From NCBI RefSeq assembly GCF_030545015.1, contig NZ_CP120653.1, positions 2,418,001 to 2,482,000 of the forward strand: a stretch of 64,000 nucleotides of DNA, written 5' to 3'. Shown here piece after piece: positions 1 to 8,539 of this stretch (position 1 is the first letter of the stretch; every line of letters starts with the position of its first letter). A program made the translations under genes and the position numbers. This stretch comes from Myroides sp. JBRI-B21084 (lineage in GTDB: Bacteria; Bacteroidota; Bacteroidia; Flavobacteriales; Flavobacteriaceae). The notes below the pieces were generated by a model. That model saw only the letters and a list, made by a program, of their open reading frames with translations, searched no databases and was not told the DNA's origin.

Positions 1-1170
1 GCAACCGCAGCATATTTTAATACATTAGTTGGCGATTATAATAAGGCAAATGATTTTTTAAAAAATGCACATGAACTGGCGGTAAATAGCAATCAAAAAA
101 ATCAGGCGCGCGCATTGCGTTTGTTCAATAACTTGTTAAGTGTAAACGAAATGAATGCAGCGACCGAAGGCAAACTAATTCAAGATGTAAACTGGTTGTT
201 TTATGATGAACCGTTTCCTACGAAAGATTACGTACGCGAAGGTCGAATTGACTATTTACAGAATTTTACAAAAAAATACATTAGCGCGTTGTATAAAAAC
301 CAGGGCAATGATTTAATGGCCGAATTAACCTATTCTTTAAAAGGTTTTTACAAAAATCAGCAACAAAGTATTGCCATGGAAAAATTACTTTTAAGTAATA
401 AACGTACCGCTTGGCAAGATCTTTTTGTTGGAATTTATCCGTATAAATTAGCTGATATATATGAAAGTAGAGGGATTTATTTGTTTTATCAAGATAAAAT
501 AGATGAAGCTATTACCGAGTTTGAAAAGATTACTCCGTTTGAAAGCAAAACTTACAATTGGGAAAAAGAACGCTACGAAACCGAAATGGTTGATTATAAA
601 ATGATAGAATTGCCAGGTAATCCGTTCAACGGAAAAATTAAAGATTGCAATGATTGTGACCACGCAGCAAAACAATCGGTAAAATATTCACAGCTTAATT
701 TTCTTTTAAAAATTAAAGAAATGAAAGCAAAAATTGCTACAGGTGAAGATGTTTACAACAATGCACTTTTAGTAGGGAATGCTTTTTATAACGCATCATA
801 TTATGGTAATGCACGCGCATTTTACTACAACAATATTATAAACGAGTACGGCAACAGTATTAGCAATGAACACAGTAAAATGTTGTACAGTATGGAAAAC
901 GCAAGAAAATACTACAATTTAGCTAAAAATGCTGCCGAAAATAACGAGCAAAAAGCCAAATTAAGTTATTTGTTAGCTAAAACGCAACGTAACGATTTTT
1001 ATTACACCAAATATTTTTCAACTACAACCTATTGGGGCTATCCCGAAGGGCCTGTAATTCAAAAATGGCAAGGTTTTATCGATTTAAAAAATAATTACAG
1101 CGATACTAAATATTACCAAGATGTTATTGCAGAATGTGGGTATTTTCGTAAATATTTAGGTTTGCAATAG
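1..1170 (+). CDS. Tetratricopeptide-like helical protein, 3' end only
   Basis: The reading frame is open from the first base of the window, so the gene begins upstream and only its last 389 codons are seen. The protein is rich in Tyr, Asn and Lys and is predicted to be mostly helical. It has short stretches that look like TPR units (for example around the segment IDEAITEFEKI), and there is a CNDC motif in the middle. I do not recognise a specific family. Proteins of this kind in Flavobacteriaceae are usually large and uncharacterised. The TTG inside the frame at 115 is not a credible start because coding continues upstream of it. No membrane segment is visible in this part. Confidence 0.7.
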   Translation, partial: ATAAYFNTLVGDYNKANDFLKNAHELAVNSNQKNQARALRLFNNLLSVNEMNAATEGKLIQDVNWLFYDEPFPTKDYVREGRIDYLQNFTKKYISALYKNQGNDLMAELTYSLKGFYKNQQQSIAMEKLLLSNKRTAWQDLFVGIYPYKLADIYESRGIYLFYQDKIDEAITEFEKITPFESKTYNWEKERYETEMVDYKMIELPGNPFNGKIKDCNDCDHAAKQSVKYSQLNFLLKIKEMKAKIATGEDVYNNALLVGNAFYNASYYGNARAFYYNNIINEYGNSISNEHSKMLYSMENARKYYNLAKNAAENNEQKAKLSYLLAKTQRNDFYYTKYFSTTTYWGYPEGPVIQKWQGFIDLKNNYSDTKYYQDVIAECGYFRKYLGLQ

Positions 1171-1192
1171 TTTTAGAAAATATAGAATAGAT

Positions 1193-1226
1193 AAAAGAGT
1201 AAAGACGGAGTGTTTTTTATTCTTTT
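1193..1226 (+). terminator. Weak terminator-like hairpin after the first gene
   Basis: An AAGAGTAAA arm pairs with TTTATTCTT (one G-U pair) and is followed by a T-rich stretch. The stem is AT-rich, so this is a weak candidate for ending the upstream gene. Confidence 0.35.
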
Positions 1227-1258
1227 GTTTTTTTAATAAAAATAAAAAATTATATTTG
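1224..1258 (+). promoter_or_regulatory. Candidate promoter of the DUF805 gene
   Basis: TATATTTG at 1251-1258 matches the Bacteroidota -7 box TANNTTTG exactly. A TTTG at 1224-1227 could be the -33 element, but the 23-base spacer is longer than the usual 19-21. The predicted transcript would have a leader of roughly 60 bases before the ATG at 1324. Confidence 0.45.
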
Positions 1259-1323
1259 TTAAAGATGAGTTAATTAAATCTCACAAAAAAAACAAACTTA
1301 TAAATTTTAAAACAATTAAATGT

Positions 1324-1719
1324 ATGATTGAATGGTACAAAAAAGTAGTTTTTGAAAACTACGCAAATTTTAACGGAAGAGCACGTAGAGCTGAATATTG
1401 GAATTTTGTTTTATGTAATTTTTTAATAGCAATGGTATTTTATTTACCTATAATTTTTTCAATATTAACTATTAGTCAAGGTGAGTTAAGTCCCCTATTT
1501 TATATTTTTTATGGCTTATTTATAGTTTATAATTTAGTTGTTTTAATTCCAACATTAGCAGTAGCCGTGCGTAGGTTACATGATATTGGTAAAAGCGGTT
1601 GGTTTTACTTTGTAGGGTTAATACCAATTGTAGGTTCAATTATATTATTAGTATGGTTGTTTACCGATGGGGAAAGAGGAAGTAATCTATACGGAGATGA
1701 CCCTAAACAAATAAATTAA
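1324..1719 (+). CDS. DUF805 family inner-membrane protein
   Basis: The 131-residue protein starts with the DUF805 hallmark: an amphipathic segment with FNGRARRAEYW at about residues 17-27, followed by several hydrophobic segments. Near the C-terminus is RRLHDIGKSGWFY, also typical of the family, and then a final membrane segment before a hydrophilic tail. Length and layout match DUF805 proteins, small multi-pass inner-membrane proteins whose biochemical role is unknown. It stands alone, with its own candidate promoter upstream and a strong terminator directly after. Family assignment is confident; function is not known. Confidence 0.9.
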   Translation: MIEWYKKVVFENYANFNGRARRAEYWNFVLCNFLIAMVFYLPIIFSILTISQGELSPLFYIFYGLFIVYNLVVLIPTLAVAVRRLHDIGKSGWFYFVGLIPIVGSIILLVWLFTDGERGSNLYGDDPKQIN

Positions 1720-1726
1720 AAAAATT

Positions 1727-1755
1727 AAAGTCGGTTTTTAAAGCCGACTTTTTTT
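1727..1755 (+). terminator. Rho-independent terminator after the DUF805 gene
   Basis: AAAGTCGG (1727-1734) pairs with CCGACTTT (1744-1751), and a T-run follows. It lies 8 bases after the stop codon of the DUF805 gene. Confidence 0.85.
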
Positions 1756-1801
1756 ATTCCCCTAAAAAAGTGTAGTTTTGGGTATAAAAAAATAAAAAAC
1801 A

Positions 1802-3157
1802 ATGCGTGTACATTTTATAGCAATTGGTGGCAGCGCCATGCACAATTTAGCATTAGCTTTAAACGATAAAGGCGATGTAGTTACAGGTAGCGATGATGCT
1901 ATTTTTGAACCATCAAAATCGCGTTTGCAAGCAAAAGGCTTACTGCCTGAACAAATGGGTTGGTTTGCCGAAAAGATTACCAACGATATTGACGCAGTTA
2001 TTTTAGGTATGCACGCAAAAGCCGATAATCCTGAATTATTAAAAGCGCAAGAATTAGGCTTAAAAATTTATTCGTATCCCGAATTTATTTTTGAACACGC
2101 AAAAAATAAAACCCGTGTTGTTATTGGTGGTTCACATGGTAAAACTACCATTACGTCAATGATTTTACACGTTATGAATTACCACAACGTAGCGGTAGAT
2201 TACTTAGTTGGTGCTCAGTTAGAAGGGTTTAACAACATGGTTCATCTTACGCAAGAAAATGATTTTATGGTTATAGAAGGCGATGAATACCTATCATCAC
2301 CTACAGATTTGCGTCCTAAATTTCATTTATACCAACCAAATATTGCATTAATTAGTGGCATTGCTTGGGATCATATCAATGTTTTTCCAACTTTTGATAA
2401 CTATGTAGATCAGTTTAAAATTTTTATAGACAAAATTACAAACGGTGGTATTTTAGTGTATAACGAAAACGATGCTGTAGTAAAACAAATTGCCGAAGAA
2501 GCTGAAAAACCTATACGTAAAATGCCGTATTCATTACCAGAATATACCATTGAAAACGGAGTGACATATTTAGAAACATTAGACGGAGCAATGCCTATCG
2601 AGGTTTTTGGCGAACACAATTTAAGCAACTTAGCAGGTGCTAAATGGATTTGCCAAAATATGGGAATTGATGAAGCCGAGTTTTACGAAGCCATTGCATC
2701 GTTTAAAGGCGCAAGTAAACGTTTAGAGAAAATTGCCCAAACCCCAACCAGCGTGGCTTATAAAGATTTTGCCCATTCGCCAAGTAAAGTTTCTGCAACT
2801 ACACAAGCAGTTAAAAAGCAATATCCTAATAAAAAATTAGTAGCTTGTTTAGAATTACATACTTACAGTAGTTTAAACGCCCAATTTTTAACCGAATATC
2901 AAGGTGCGTTAAATGCTGCTGATGTAGCCGTGGTTTTTTACAGCCCAGATGCTGTTGCTATTAAAAAATTAACCGAAGTTAGTAAAGAGCAAATTGAACA
3001 AGCTTTTAAGCGCGATGATTTAATTGTGTACACAAATCCCGATGAATTTAAATCGTTTTTAGTAGTGCAAGATTTTACCGATTCGGTTTTATTGTTAATG
3101 AGCTCTGGTAATTACGGCGGACTGAATTTTGATGAAGTACAAAGTATTATAGAATAA
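1802..3157 (+). CDS. mpl: UDP-N-acetylmuramate:L-Ala-gamma-D-Glu-mDAP ligase (murein tripeptide recycling)
   Basis: The 451-residue protein is a Mur-ligase family member. The N-terminal Rossmann-like motif HFIAIGGSAMHNLA replaces the HxxGxGGxGM form of MurC. The ATP-binding loop GSHGKTT is at about residues 110-116, a central-domain stretch containing GDEYLSSPTD follows, and a C-terminal domain has KDFAHSPSKV. These match Mpl, which joins recycled murein tripeptide to UDP-MurNAc in the cytoplasm, rather than MurC. The length is that of Bacteroidota Mpl. The ATG at 1802 begins the conserved N-terminus with no room for a longer start. The gene is monocistronic between two terminators. Confidence 0.92.
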   Translation: MRVHFIAIGGSAMHNLALALNDKGDVVTGSDDAIFEPSKSRLQAKGLLPEQMGWFAEKITNDIDAVILGMHAKADNPELLKAQELGLKIYSYPEFIFEHAKNKTRVVIGGSHGKTTITSMILHVMNYHNVAVDYLVGAQLEGFNNMVHLTQENDFMVIEGDEYLSSPTDLRPKFHLYQPNIALISGIAWDHINVFPTFDNYVDQFKIFIDKITNGGILVYNENDAVVKQIAEEAEKPIRKMPYSLPEYTIENGVTYLETLDGAMPIEVFGEHNLSNLAGAKWICQNMGIDEAEFYEAIASFKGASKRLEKIAQTPTSVAYKDFAHSPSKVSATTQAVKKQYPNKKLVACLELHTYSSLNAQFLTEYQGALNAADVAVVFYSPDAVAIKKLTEVSKEQIEQAFKRDDLIVYTNPDEFKSFLVVQDFTDSVLLLMSSGNYGGLNFDEVQSIIE

Positions 3158-3183
3158 AAAAACGGCTTTAAAGCCGTTTTTTT
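3157..3183. terminator. Bidirectional terminator between mpl and a small membrane-protein gene
   Basis: A near-perfect palindrome, AAAAAACGGCTTT followed by AAAGCCGTTTTTT, spans the stops of two convergent genes and has T-runs on both strands. It can therefore serve both mpl (+) and the gene at 3182-3436 (-). Confidence 0.85.
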
Positions 3184-3436
3184 ATTGTTGACTAGCAATT
3201 CCAAAGATAGCTAACCCAAAAATAGGCAGTATAATAAGTAGCGTAAAACCAAGCATTATTGCGGCTAAAAGTAAATTAGCTTTTGCCCAATTTTTACGTG
3301 TAAGATTTCCATCATTACCAAATGCCCAAACAAATAAAAGCACTATACCAACTAAAGGAATAGCAACTAGAACCAAATTAATTAACCAATCGGTAACACT
3401 CATTGTTTGAGTTTGTGGAGTATTTTGTTGTTCCAT
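3182..3436 (-). CDS. Small two-pass membrane protein
   Basis: The 84-residue protein has a polar, Gln/Thr-rich N-terminus of about 15 residues. Two long hydrophobic segments (about 17-38 and 54-80) are separated by a short charged loop containing NDGNLTRKNWAKANL. This resembles small uncharacterised flavobacterial membrane proteins with the WAFG...RKNWAKA loop that are often near cell-envelope genes. No catalytic motif is visible. It converges with mpl and shares a terminator with it. It is probably a real gene, given the clean membrane topology and good start, but its function is unknown. Confidence 0.7.
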   Translation of the reverse strand: MEQQNTPQTQTMSVTDWLINLVLVAIPLVGIVLLFVWAFGNDGNLTRKNWAKANLLLAAIMLGFTLLIILPIFGLAIFGIASQQ

Positions 3437-3522
3437 AAAAATGTTTTTATTTTTACTAAAATAAAAAAAAATATTTAATAATTTTAAATAAAGGTTAGAA
3501 AAAAGTATTGTTTTACAATGCT

Positions 3523-4184
3523 TTACTGTTGTTTTTCATAAACAAAATGCCCTACAATGGTATGTTTAAACAAGCAATCTTCTAAAACTTGTCCGCCGCC
3601 AACATTATGTACAATTAGTCTGCGTTTACGGTCATTTGAAAGCTTGTTAGTAACAATCCAATATGCGGTAATTTATCGTTAATCATCCAAGTAACAATAG
3701 CACCCGTTTTATAATCGTTGGCATTTTGGGTAATAGGTAATTCTTTGCCTTTTCTTTTAAAAAAAGTTTCAAGGTTTGGCACGCGACGGTGATCAATATT
3801 AGTGTCGGTTTTGGCAGCTCCCCATTTATTTGGATAAAGGTTAAAATTTGCAAGTATATCTTCATGTACTTCTTTTTGTAGGTCGATGCCTAATTTTCGG
3901 TACGATCTAATCACTACATCGGTACAAACTCCCATTTTTGCAGGTACATCTCCGTTTGGGTATTCAATAGCAATATAATCAGGTGTGTACTTAACCGAAG
4001 CATCAATAATAGATAGTGCTTTTTTAGACAAATTTTTTCTGAAAGCTGAAACCGTATCGTTAACTGTATCGTTTTTAACAGATTTTTCCTCATCCGAAAG
4101 CAACCCAAATTTAGAATGACCATTGCTTTTTAAAGTACAAGCACTAAAAAAGATTAATAGCATAAAATTTAAAAATACTTTCAT
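3523..4184 (-). pseudogene. DUF1287 lipoprotein gene with a one-base frameshift
   Basis: The frame from the ATG at 4184 encodes a lipoprotein signal (lipobox FFSAC) and a DUF1287 domain with GVCTDVVIRSYRKLG and DHRRVPNL. It ends prematurely after LPHIGLLLTS at 3615. Shifting frame by one base near 3655-3659, as if GGATT were GGAATT, restores the expected tail: IVTNK, then IVHNVGGGQVLED, then GHFVYE, ending at 3523. The rebuilt protein would be 220 residues, normal for the family. DUF1287 proteins are exported, possibly NlpC/P60-like; their role is not established. The lesion may be a true mutation or a sequencing error. The gene is divergent from radC, with 26 bases between starts. Confidence 0.85.
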
Positions 4185-4210
4185 ATATTTATAAGGTTAA
4201 TTAGTTGTTT

Positions 4211-4909
4211 ATGAGTGTTGAAGATAAGCATTTTTCTATAAAAAATTGGGCAGAAGATGATCAACCAAGAGAAAAGTTATTGTATAAGGGTAAAAATGCG
4301 CTTAGCGATGCCGAGTTGATTGCTATTTTAATTGGATCGGGCAGCAGAAACGAAAGCGCAGTAGATTTGTGTAAACGTATTTTACAACAAAACAACAATC
4401 AATTACATCAACTACAAAAACAAAGTATTCAGCAGTTAATGCAGTTTAAAGGCATTGGCGAAGCCAAAGCAATAACCATAGTTGCGGCATTAGAGCTGGC
4501 AAAGCGTTTACAACTTTCTGAAACCAAAGAACTAACTAAAATTGCTAGCGCAGCCGATGTTTGTAAACTTATGCAGCCAATAATAGGCGATTTGCCACAC
4601 GAAGAATTTTGGGTGTTATTGTTAAACAATAGCAACAAAGTAATTTATAAGTTACAACTAAGCAAAGGCGGACTTACACAAACAGTAGTAGATATACGCT
4701 TAATTTTTAAAACTGCTTTAGAACATTTGGCTACAGCTATTATAATTGTGCACAACCATCCTTCGGGGCAATTAACACCAAGTACAGCCGATAAAGACAT
4801 AACACAAAAAATTAAAATAGCAGGCAAAAGTTTAGATATTTCATTGTTAGATCATTTAATAATTACAAAGAATAATTATTACAGCTTTGCCGATGAGGGC
4901 GATTTGTAA
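4211..4909 (+). CDS. radC: RadC-family JAB/MPN-domain protein
   Basis: The 232-residue protein has the RadC layout. An N-terminal helix-hairpin-helix region includes LIGSGSRNESAVDL and the QFKGIGEAKA hairpin. The C-terminal metalloprotease-like JAB domain carries the HNHPSG motif and a downstream Asp (TADKDIT). RadC was once linked to DNA repair, but its true function remains unclear. I chose the ATG at 4211, because the TTG six bases upstream is a less likely start and adds only two residues. The start is 26 bases from the divergent DUF1287 gene, so the two promoters must overlap. Confidence 0.92.
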   Translation: MSVEDKHFSIKNWAEDDQPREKLLYKGKNALSDAELIAILIGSGSRNESAVDLCKRILQQNNNQLHQLQKQSIQQLMQFKGIGEAKAITIVAALELAKRLQLSETKELTKIASAADVCKLMQPIIGDLPHEEFWVLLLNNSNKVIYKLQLSKGGLTQTVVDIRLIFKTALEHLATAIIIVHNHPSGQLTPSTADKDITQKIKIAGKSLDISLLDHLIITKNNYYSFADEGDL

Positions 4910-5026
4910 CGCTATTGTTTTTATTAAAAAAATGTTAAACCAATACAATAGTCTTTTAGCTGTGCTAAACCGTAATTAAATCCATAGAAAAATCACTATC
5001 TTGCATACCGTTTAAGATTTAAATAA

Positions 5027-5656
5027 ATGATTACAACGCATAATCTAACATTTTCCTATTCAGATACACAAAAGTTTGCATTTCCTGATATCGATTGCCA
5101 AAATGGACAAACTTTATTAGTTACAGGAAATTCGGGAACAGGGAAAACAACTTTGTTACACTTGTTAGGTGGTTTATTAAAGCCATCGGCAGGTTCCATT
5201 CAAATAAACCAACAAGATATATTACAATTATCTGTATCTAAATTAGATGCATTTAGAGGACAATCGATTGGAATGATTCTGCAAAAATCGTTTTTTATCG
5301 AAGCACTAACCGTTTTAGATAATGTAATTTTGGCTTCGTGGATTGCTCAAAAATCAAAAGCTAAAGAAAAAGCGTTACGAATTTTAAGCGATTTGGGCTT
5401 ACAAGAACATGCACATAAATTACCAAGTCAATTAAGTATTGGCCAACAGCAACGCGTAAATATTGCAAGGGCGTTAATAAATAATCCATCGGTTATTTTG
5501 GCCGATGAACCTACTTCAAGTCTAGACGATGAAAACGCATTAATTGTAGCAAAATTGTTAAGTAATTTAGCTAAAGAATATCAAACATCGTTAGTAATTG
5601 TAACCCACGATCAACGATTAAAAGCATTGTTTAACCATCAAATAAATTTATTATGA
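5027..5656 (+). CDS. ABC transporter ATP-binding protein, LolD/MacB type
   Basis: The 209-residue protein is a complete ABC ATPase domain. Walker A is GNSGTGKTT at about residues 34-42, followed by a Q-loop (LQKSFF), the signature LSIGQQQRV, Walker B VILADEPTSSLDD and a switch His in VTHDQR. The short size without extra domains and the FtsX-type permease that follows place it with LolD/MacB/YtrE-like ATPases. These drive lipoprotein release or periplasmic mechanotransmission rather than classical import. The stop overlaps the permease start by four bases (ATGA), indicating translational coupling. The substrate is not evident from this subunit; the neighbours suggest a metal-related role (see the permease). 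Confidence 0.9.
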   Translation: MITTHNLTFSYSDTQKFAFPDIDCQNGQTLLVTGNSGTGKTTLLHLLGGLLKPSAGSIQINQQDILQLSVSKLDAFRGQSIGMILQKSFFIEALTVLDNVILASWIAQKSKAKEKALRILSDLGLQEHAHKLPSQLSIGQQQRVNIARALINNPSVILADEPTSSLDDENALIVAKLLSNLAKEYQTSLVIVTHDQRLKALFNHQINLL

Positions 5657-6885
5657 TTAGTAAAATTGCATGGAAAAACACTTGGTTTAAACCATTAAAC
5701 ACCTTTTTAAGCATTGTGCTTTTAACCGCATCGGTTTCTATTATATCAATTTTAATTTTGTTGCAGAAACAATTTGAAGAGAAATTTTCATCATCAATGG
5801 ATCAAATCGATTTGGTTTTAGGTGCGAAAGGTAGTCCGCTACAGTTGATACTTTCGTCGGTTTACCAAATGGATGCACCACCGGGAAATATTTCGTACAC
5901 CGAAGCCGAAGCATGGATGAATAAACCAATGGTAGAAAGCGCGGTTCCGTTAGCTTATGGCGATAACTATTTAGGATATAAAATTGTCGGAACCACAGAT
6001 AATTATACTAAACACTTTAGTTTAAAACTGCAACAAGGCAAGTTGTTTACAAATAATTTTGAAGTTGTATTAGGCGCAACCATTGCAGCTAAAACCAATT
6101 TAAAAATAGGCAGCACATTTTTTGGAACACATGGCGATGCACAGGAAGGCGAAGTGCACGACCATTATGCATATAAAGTTGTAGGTATTTTAGCACCATC
6201 GGGTAAAGTGGCAGATAATTTAATTCTTTCAAATATAGAATCGGTATGGGGAATGCATGACCACGACCACGCTGTTGAAGAACATGATCACCACGAAGGC
6301 GAAGTACAACAACACGAAGAAATCAATCCGCACGAAGGCAAAGAAATTACAGCCGTATTGCTTAAAATGCGTAACAATATGGCAAAAATGACTTGGCCTA
6401 GAATCATACCTCAAAATACCGAAATGCAAGCAGCATCGCCTGTATTAGAAGTGAATAGGCTTTTTGCTTTATTTGGCGTAGGTATTACCGCTTTAACTTA
6501 TTTGGCATACGGTATTATGTTAATTTCGGGCATAAGTATTTTTGTTGCTTTGTACAATACTTTAAAAGAGCGTAAATATGAATTTGCTTTACTGCGTATT
6601 ACTGGTGCTAGTAAATTGCAATTGTTGTGGTTGGTTTTGTTAGAAAGTATTTTTTTATGTACCATAGGGTTTATTCTTGGTATTGTTTTTGGTAGAATTG
6701 GTTTGTATTTTCTATCAATTTCTTCGCAAGAAGAATTTAAAATGGCCTTTAATCCATTAGAATTTTTATGGAAAGAGGAAGGAATGCTTTTTGTAGCAAC
6801 TTTAAGTGTTGGTATTATTGCCGCAATTATACCTGCATTAAAAGCATATTCAGTAAATATATCTAAAACATTAGCTAATGCTTAA
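5653..6885 (+). CDS. FtsX/MacB-type ABC permease with a His-rich periplasmic loop
   Basis: The 410-residue protein has one N-terminal membrane segment (about 18-38), a large periplasmic region, and three C-terminal segments (about 270-300, 325-350, 378-400) forming an FtsX domain. This is the classic type VII ABC arrangement. The periplasmic domain carries a striking His/Glu/Asp cluster: eight histidines between residues 202 and 227, with further HGD and HDH motifs at 160-171. That suggests binding of a divalent metal such as zinc, nickel or copper. It is coupled to the ATPase upstream and overlaps the next gene by eight bases. Family assignment is firm; a metal-related role is inference. Confidence 0.88.
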   Translation: MISKIAWKNTWFKPLNTFLSIVLLTASVSIISILILLQKQFEEKFSSSMDQIDLVLGAKGSPLQLILSSVYQMDAPPGNISYTEAEAWMNKPMVESAVPLAYGDNYLGYKIVGTTDNYTKHFSLKLQQGKLFTNNFEVVLGATIAAKTNLKIGSTFFGTHGDAQEGEVHDHYAYKVVGILAPSGKVADNLILSNIESVWGMHDHDHAVEEHDHHEGEVQQHEEINPHEGKEITAVLLKMRNNMAKMTWPRIIPQNTEMQAASPVLEVNRLFALFGVGITALTYLAYGIMLISGISIFVALYNTLKERKYEFALLRITGASKLQLLWLVLLESIFLCTIGFILGIVFGRIGLYFLSISSQEEFKMAFNPLEFLWKEEGMLFVATLSVGIIAAIIPALKAYSVNISKTLANA

Positions 6886-7342
6886 AAAAATTATTGTTGG
6901 TATTTATTGTTTAGTTGCTTTGGTATTAATGAGTTTTTCATCAACCAACCAAATAGCTTTATCTAAAAATGCTGTTCAAAATGAGCCTATAGCTTTAACG
7001 TGGCAATTATTAGCTAATTTAAGTAATAGTTTGCGAGTTATGGCTAATTACAACCAAGTAATAAAAGAATCGTTCCAAGGTAAAAAAGTACAAATTAGTG
7101 GTTATATTATTCCTGTTGATAGTAAATCGTACGTTTTAAGTAAAAATATGTATTCACATTGTTTTTTTTGTAGTACAAGTGCAGGTATCGAAACCATTTT
7201 AGGGATTCAATTTAAAGGAAAGACACCACGACTAAAAACCGATACATACGTAACTTTAACGGGTACTTTTTTTTATAACGATAAAAATAAAGACGATTGG
7301 ACTTTTAGCGTGCACAACGCAACATTTACAACAAAAAAATAG
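6878..7342 (+). CDS. Exported CFFC-motif protein, first of two tandem paralogues
   Basis: The 154-residue protein has an N-terminal hydrophobic signal/anchor (residues 3-20). It also has a small beta-rich domain containing VQISGYIIPVD, then HCFFC at about 94-98, then LKTDTYVTLTGTF. The GYIIPVD plus cysteine-pair layout recalls DUF3299-like domains, small OB-like folds found next to ABC permeases, but I would not assign the family firmly. The CxxC pair could bind a metal or form a disulfide in the periplasm. Its start lies inside the permease gene, so it belongs to the same operon and likely works with the transporter. Confidence 0.75.
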   Translation: MLKKIIVGIYCLVALVLMSFSSTNQIALSKNAVQNEPIALTWQLLANLSNSLRVMANYNQVIKESFQGKKVQISGYIIPVDSKSYVLSKNMYSHCFFCSTSAGIETILGIQFKGKTPRLKTDTYVTLTGTFFYNDKNKDDWTFSVHNATFTTKK

Positions 7343-7369
7343 TAATTTGATTTTAATAAATAATCTAAA

Positions 7370-7849
7370 ATGATAAAAAATATAGTAATTGGTGTTTATT
7401 GTAGTTTAGCTGTACTGTTAATGAGTTTTTCAACAAATTCTACATCAAAAACAACAATTTACAGCAAACAAAAGCCAACAGAAGTTACTTGGAAACTTTT
7501 AGGGCAAATTGATTTTGTAAAGCGTAAAAATCCGCATTATGGCGAAGTAATGTATCCTATGGTTAACGGAACATTAAAAGCACTACAAGGCAAAAAAATT
7601 AAGGCTTCGGGTTTTATAGTTCCTATCGATAGTAAATCGTATGCTTTAAGTAAAAATGTATTTGCACAATGTTTTTTTTGTGGAAATGCCGGGCCAGAAA
7701 CCATAATGGGTATTAAATTTAAAGGAAATACGCCGCGTTTAAAAACCGATACCTATGTTACAATGGAAGGCACTTTTAGATACAATGCCGATGATATTGA
7801 TGATTGGATTTATCATATTGAAAACGCAGTAATTACACATCAAAAATAA
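7370..7849 (+). CDS. Exported CFFC-motif protein, second of two tandem paralogues
   Basis: The 159-residue protein is clearly homologous to its upstream neighbour. It has the same N-terminal anchor pattern (VIGVYCSLAVLLMSFS), the same TWKLL/VTW segment, GFIVPIDSKSYALSKN, a CFFC pair at about residues 101-104 and LKTDTYVTMEGTF. The version CFFCGNAGPETIMGI looks closer to the family norm than the sister's CFFCSTSAGIETILGI. The pair probably arose by tandem duplication and then diverged. The gap to the upstream gene is 27 bases, and the stop overlaps the next gene's ATG by one base. Function is unknown; partnership with the ABC transporter is inferred. Confidence 0.75.
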   Translation: MIKNIVIGVYCSLAVLLMSFSTNSTSKTTIYSKQKPTEVTWKLLGQIDFVKRKNPHYGEVMYPMVNGTLKALQGKKIKASGFIVPIDSKSYALSKNVFAQCFFCGNAGPETIMGIKFKGNTPRLKTDTYVTMEGTFRYNADDIDDWIYHIENAVITHQK

Positions 7850-8538
7850 TGGTTGTAAAAGAACATATTTCGCATTTGTTTTTTGATTTAGATCATACCA
7901 TTTATGATTTTGATAAAAACGCTTCACTCACTTTTCAAGCTATTTTTAACGATATGCAATTGAATGGGGTAGGTGATTTTATGACTCATTTTAAACCAAT
8001 AAACGATTATTATTGGGAGAAATATGCCAATACCGAAATTACCCATGATGAATTGCGCTACGGTAGATTAAAAGATACATTTACTGCAATTGATGTACAG
8101 GTAAACGATGAAGCTATTTATCACATTGCCGATCAATTTATACAGCAATTACCTAATCACAATCATGTTTTTGATGGAGCGCATGATACATTAAACGCTT
8201 TAAAAAATAACTATTCGTTACATATTATTACCAACGGACCAAATTTGGTACAAGAGCGTAAATTAAAAAATGCAGGCCTAACTAGTTATTTTTCAAGCAT
8301 AACCAATTCTGAAATGGCAGGTGTAAAAAAACCACATCTGGCTATTTTTGAATACGCATTGCAAGCTGCAAATGCAACACCAAAGCAAAGTGTAATGATT
8401 GGCGATAGCATACATGCCGATATTAACGGCGCGTTAAATGCTGGTATGCAGGTAGTTTGGTTTAACGAATTTAAAAATATAAATACATTAGGAGTTCCCG
8501 AAGTGAATCATTTAAAACAACTTTTAGATATTTTATAA
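7849..8538 (+). CDS. HAD-family phosphatase, YjjG-type pyrimidine nucleotidase
   Basis: The 229-residue HAD hydrolase has motif I DLDHTIYDF (nucleophile and general-acid Asp) near residues 14-22. Motif II is in IITNGP, motif III is the Lys in GVKKPH, and motif IV is GDSIHADINGA. The cap inserted after motif I and the DHTIYDF wording match the YjjG family of noncanonical pyrimidine nucleotidases, which remove phosphate from modified nucleotides to keep the pool clean. Its start overlaps the stop of the preceding gene (TAATG). It is therefore in the same transcript as the ABC operon, though a functional link is not obvious. Confidence 0.87.
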   Translation: MVVKEHISHLFFDLDHTIYDFDKNASLTFQAIFNDMQLNGVGDFMTHFKPINDYYWEKYANTEITHDELRYGRLKDTFTAIDVQVNDEAIYHIADQFIQQLPNHNHVFDGAHDTLNALKNNYSLHIITNGPNLVQERKLKNAGLTSYFSSITNSEMAGVKKPHLAIFEYALQAANATPKQSVMIGDSIHADINGALNAGMQVVWFNEFKNINTLGVPEVNHLKQLLDIL

Positions 8539-8539
8539 A

